Of a DNA stretch of 61,359 bases, positions 58,500 to 61,359 are shown piece by piece. The DNA lies in NCBI GenBank assembly GCA_002724185.1, contig PBOB01000084.1, forward strand, positions 1 to 61,359, read 5' to 3'. Position 1 is the stretch's first letter, and each line of letters opens with the position of its first letter. The notes under the pieces were generated by a model that ran no database searches, was not told the DNA's origin, and was given only the letters and a program-made list of their open reading frames with translations. The DNA comes from Acidiferrobacteraceae bacterium. GTDB lineage: Bacteria; Pseudomonadota; Gammaproteobacteria; Arenicellales; UBA868. A program made the translations under genes and the position numbers.

Positions 58500-59005
58500 C
58501 AAGGTCAATTTCGATATCGAATGCTTATTACTCTATGTTAGGTAACTCAGAATTTATGAGGAAGTGGATTGGCTGGATCGCGCGTGGCTTTGGTGCTGGC
58601 TTATCGCCTTATGCGCCTGGCACGTTTGGAACCCTTTTGGGGATCCCAATCATTCTGGCTCTAAATCTTTTGCCAGTTGCTGGGTATGTAATAGGTGCGA
58701 TGTTGTTAGTTTTGCTTTCTATTTCGGCATCAAGTTATGTAAGTCGTGCTCTTGAAATAGAAGACGACCCAACGATTGTGATTGATGAAATAGCAGGGTT
58801 TGTTATTGCGATGATGTTTGTTCCAATTAGTTTGTCTACTATGATTTTGGGTTTTGTCTTTTTTCGTCTATTCGATATATTTAAGCCACCGCCAGCAAAT
58901 TGGATTGATAGGCGATTTAGAGGCGGAATCGGTATAACAGGAGATGATCTGGTTGCGGGGGTCTACACAAATATTGTTCTTCAGGTTGGACTGTATGCGT
59001 TATGA
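58475..59005 (+). CDS. pgpA: Phosphatidylglycerophosphatase A
   Basis: About 176 residues from the ATG at 58475, which has AAGGAGG 12 bases before it and overlaps thiL by 25 bases; ATGs at 58535 and 58556 are alternatives without a ribosome binding site. Family marks: GFGAGLSPYAPGTFGTLLGIP, VIDEIAGF and GGIGITGDDLVAGV, with three or four membrane helices. It dephosphorylates phosphatidylglycerophosphate. Conserved position after thiL. Confidence 0.93.
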   Translation: MVSGHAILTRSISISNAYYSMLGNSEFMRKWIGWIARGFGAGLSPYAPGTFGTLLGIPIILALNLLPVAGYVIGAMLLVLLSISASSYVSRALEIEDDPTIVIDEIAGFVIAMMFVPISLSTMILGFVFFRLFDIFKPPPANWIDRRFRGGIGITGDDLVAGVYTNIVLQVGLYAL

Positions 59006-59176
59006 TCGCTGTAAGTCATAGCGTTTAATGCGCGGTTGAGCCTAGAATATTTTCTAGCCTGGCTCGTGACATCGGAATTGGAGTGCATTACCATTGGTGT
59101 TGACTTATATTTTGTAGCTATGAAACTATACGTTATGAATCTTTCACCAATCCCATTACTACAGGTCTCGTGAAGA

Positions 59177-59659
59177 ATGCCTTCGTTTGACATTGTGAGT
59201 CGCGTTGATTTACACGAGGTTAGTAATGCTGTAGATCAGGCAAATCGTGAGATAAAGACGCGATATGATTTTAGAGGTAGTAGCGCTCATGTTGAACACA
59301 ATGATATACACATATCAATTCGTGCTGATGATGAATACCAGATTAGTCAAATTAGAGATATACTCGAGTTGAGACTGACAAAGAGGGGTATCGACATAAG
59401 ATGTTTACAATTTTCAGAGGTGCGTGAGTCAGGCAACAACGCTCAGCAAGAAGTAACCGTCCGTTCAGGAGTTGATAGTGACTTAGCGCGATTATTAGTA
59501 AAGCGGATAAAAAATAGTAAGTTGAAGGTGCAGACAGCTATTCAAGGCGATCAGCTTCGCGTTACAGGAAAGAAGCGCGATGATTTGCAGTCCGTAATTG
59601 AATTAGTAGATCAAGAAGATCGAACCCTTCCTTTGCAGTATGTCAATTTTCGAGATTAA
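59177..59659 (+). CDS. yajQ: YajQ family nucleotide-binding protein
   Basis: 160 residues. It begins MPSFDIVSRVDLHEVSNAVDQ and has ETKTRYDFRG-like (here IKTRYDFRGS) and VKRIKNSKLKVQTAIQGDQLRVTGKKRDDLQ, the typical family sequence with two RNA-binding-like domains. Some members bind c-di-GMP or phage/tRNA. A short stem (CAGG/CCTG) with TTTT follows at 59664-59678 and may be a weak terminator. Confidence 0.95.
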   Translation: MPSFDIVSRVDLHEVSNAVDQANREIKTRYDFRGSSAHVEHNDIHISIRADDEYQISQIRDILELRLTKRGIDIRCLQFSEVRESGNNAQQEVTVRSGVDSDLARLLVKRIKNSKLKVQTAIQGDQLRVTGKKRDDLQSVIELVDQEDRTLPLQYVNFRD

Positions 59660-59719
59660 GATGCAGGAATACCTGTTTTAAATAATCGAGCTTTGTATTA
59701 AGCGAGCAATCGTTAAGCA

Positions 59720-60043
59720 TCATCGCTCAAGATACTGTAGTTTATTTTTTATGTCTCGCCACTCATCGGCATCTGGCGGAGATTCCTTCATCTCGGTTAT
59801 CACTGGCCAATTAAGGGACAGCTCACGGTTAAGTTCGAGAAACTCTTGTTGGTCGCTTGGTAGATCATCTTCGGCGTATATCGCATCAACTGGGCATTCT
59901 GGCTCACAGAGGCTGCAGTCGATACACTCTTCTGGATCAATTACCAAGAAATTTGGGCCCTCATGAAAGCAGTCGACTGGGCAGACTTCAACGCAGTCGG
60001 TAAGCTTACAACGAATGCATGAATCGGTAACGACATATGTCAT
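59720..60043 (-). CDS. fdxA: 7Fe ferredoxin FdxA
   Basis: 107 residues. [17 protein letters not shown] gives the ligands for a [3Fe-4S] plus one of the [4Fe-4S] cysteines, and [12 protein letters not shown] the rest. The C-terminal tail (about 50 residues) is the extension usual in Azotobacter FdI-type proteins. Faces yajQ tail to tail. Confidence 0.95.
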   Translation of the reverse strand: MTYVVTDSCIRCKLTDCVEVCPVDCFHEGPNFLVIDPEECIDCSLCEPECPVDAIYAEDDLPSDQQEFLELNRELSLNWPVITEMKESPPDADEWRDIKNKLQYLER

Positions 60044-60221
60044 TGTTTTATCCTCTTAGCTTTTAGTAGGGTGCCGGTATATGCTGGCCGGTTAAACGCC
60101 ATATTGTATGAAAACGCCCGAATTCTGCAAATCAATATTGTTGGCACTAAAAAGTACTTAGCAAATTGTAGCATCGTGGCGTGCATCGAATGCAATTATG
60201 CTAGGTGAATAGGCCTCGAAT

Positions 60222-61010
60222 TTATCCTGCATGTGATCGATCATGAATTATTCTTAGTAATTCGTTAAAGATCGACGGATTTGCTGCAACGATGTCACCA
60301 GACTGGAGAAAGTCTTGCCCACCATTAAAGTCGGCAACTAGACCACCTGCTTCTCGAATAAGCAACACACCAGCGGCCATATCCCACGGTTGCAATGCCA
60401 TTTCCCAAAAGCCATCGAACCTACCAGCCGCAACGTGGGCCAAATCGATCGCTGCTGCACCGGGCCGACGAATACCCGAAGCTTTGGGCAACAGTGCCCG
60501 GAAAGTCTTTAACCAGGGGTCTATACGTTCGATGGCTCTAACTGGAAAACCCGTCCCTAGCAAGGACTGGTCTAAGTGCTGGATTCGACTCACACGGATT
60601 CTTCGGTCATTTAGTCGAGCACCTTCACCTCGGCTTGCTGTAAATAATTCATCACGTAAAGGGTCAAAGACGACGCTATGTTCAAGTCGATCTCGATGGC
60701 TTACGGCTATCGATACGCCAAATTGCGGGTAGCCATGGATAAAATTGGTAGTGCCATCAAGTGGATCAATAATCCAGGTATAATCGTCACCCGTCTTAAT
60801 ACCACTTTCTTCAGCAAGTATAGAGTGGCCCGGATACACTCTAGTGATTGTGTCGAGGATAGCATTTTCAGCTTCACGGTCAACTTGAGTAACGTAGTCA
60901 CTTCGACCTTTAGCAGTGATTTCTAGGCGATCCAGCCGGTCAAGGTGCATCAAAATGATGCGCGCAGCAAGTCGCGCTGCTGATATAGCAGTTTTTAGCA
61001 TTGGATGCAT
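60222..61010 (-). CDS. suhB: Inositol monophosphatase family protein SuhB
   Basis: 262 residues. The metal site is formed by EESG, WIIDPLDGTTNF and PWDMAAGVLLIREAGG. It dephosphorylates inositol-1-phosphate and in gammaproteobacteria also joins rRNA antitermination complexes with Nus factors. Divergent from trmJ, as in E. coli. Confidence 0.95.
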   Translation of the reverse strand: MHPMLKTAISAARLAARIILMHLDRLDRLEITAKGRSDYVTQVDREAENAILDTITRVYPGHSILAEESGIKTGDDYTWIIDPLDGTTNFIHGYPQFGVSIAVSHRDRLEHSVVFDPLRDELFTASRGEGARLNDRRIRVSRIQHLDQSLLGTGFPVRAIERIDPWLKTFRALLPKASGIRRPGAAAIDLAHVAAGRFDGFWEMALQPWDMAAGVLLIREAGGLVADFNGGQDFLQSGDIVAANPSIFNELLRIIHDRSHAG

Positions 61011-61126
61011 AAATTTTAACCTTTCTTTCTATCGCTTATCGTCGTAGATTTGCTGTCATTACGATTACCAAAAGGCCGGCGATATATGGAGTGTACTTTA
61101 ACTGTCACCTGTTCTGGGAGATATAA

Positions 61127-61359
61127 ATGAGTTTAGACAATATCGCTGTGGTATTAGTGCGTACTACTCACCCTGGGAATATTGGAGCTACAGCCCGAGC
61201 GATGGCCAATATGGGGCTTAGAGATTTGCGATTAGTGGACCCATTGGGATTTCCCGGAAAAGAGGCAACAGCTCGGGCTGTTGGCGCATACGAACTACTT
61301 GATAATGCCAAAGTTTATCCGTCATTGGATGCTGCAATAACAGACGCAGGGTTTGTTAT
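61127..61359 (+). CDS. trmJ: tRNA (cytidine/uridine-2'-O-)-methyltransferase TrmJ (5' part)
   Basis: The ATG at 61127 has GGGAG eight bases upstream, and the frame stays open to the right edge (77 codons visible). The start has the SPOUT pattern VLVRTTHPGNIGATARAM and MGLRDLRLVDP. TrmJ 2'-O-methylates position 32 of tRNAs. The rest lies outside the window. Confidence 0.9.
   Translation, partial: MSLDNIAVVLVRTTHPGNIGATARAMANMGLRDLRLVDPLGFPGKEATARAVGAYELLDNAKVYPSLDAAITDAGFV

Overview
The window reads as a chromosomal segment of a gammaproteobacterium, probably marine and of moderate to low GC. This is inferred from conserved gene orders typical of that class (trxB-ftsK-lolA-crcB-serS, queA-tgt-yajC-secD-secF, nrdR-ribD-ribE-ribBA-nusB-thiL-pgpA, csiV beside mfd, suhB divergent from trmJ) and from a catabolic region aimed at marine osmolytes. 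Exact taxonomy cannot be fixed from sequence reading alone.

Left block (1-13993) is housekeeping: a CapD/FlaA1-type sugar dehydratase cut by the window edge, csiV, mfd, the isoprenoid genes ispD-ispF, an Smr protein, thioredoxin reductase, FtsK, LolA, a CrcB fluoride channel, SerS, a YccA-type Bax inhibitor-1 protein and tRNA-Ser(UGA). A decayed 5' fragment of a second serine-type tRNA lies just before the intact tRNA-Ser.

Middle block (14037-43514) is an accessory catabolic and transport region. It starts with a fused oligopeptide-type ABC ATPase. Next is a divergent cluster that fits gamma-butyrobetaine/carnitine breakdown to glycine betaine: ADP-forming acyl-CoA synthetase and acyl-CoA dehydrogenase on one strand; CaiD-like crotonase, carnitine 3-dehydrogenase, a BKACE enzyme and an NTF2-like protein on the other. 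Then come a peptide-type solute-binding protein, a lone MalK-type ATPase, a PLP decarboxylase with a beta-hydroxyacid dehydrogenase, an alpha/beta hydrolase, a secreted unknown and a lone HcaD-type ferredoxin reductase. A tight operon SDR - DmdA-type DMSP demethylase - CitE-like lyase faces the permeases DppB and DppC, followed by an MFS carrier and a gamma-lyase-type PLP enzyme. The block ends with a complete general amino-acid transporter AapJQMP. The oligopeptide-type transporter parts (ATPase, binding protein, permeases) are scattered over 22 kb but together make one full set. I see no dedicated transcription factor in this region, but several divergent promoters carry inverted repeats.

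Right block (43687-61359) is again housekeeping: lipA, a zinc-type asparaginase, bolA, yciB, a deoxynucleoside kinase, tRNA-Leu(CAA), queA-tgt-yajC-secDF, nrdR and the riboflavin operon (without ribH, and with a RibBA whose GTP cyclohydrolase II half lacks the zinc cysteines), nusB, thiL, pgpA, yajQ, a 7Fe-type ferredoxin, suhB and the start of trmJ, which runs off the window.

No insertion sequences, integrases, prophage genes or CRISPR arrays were seen.
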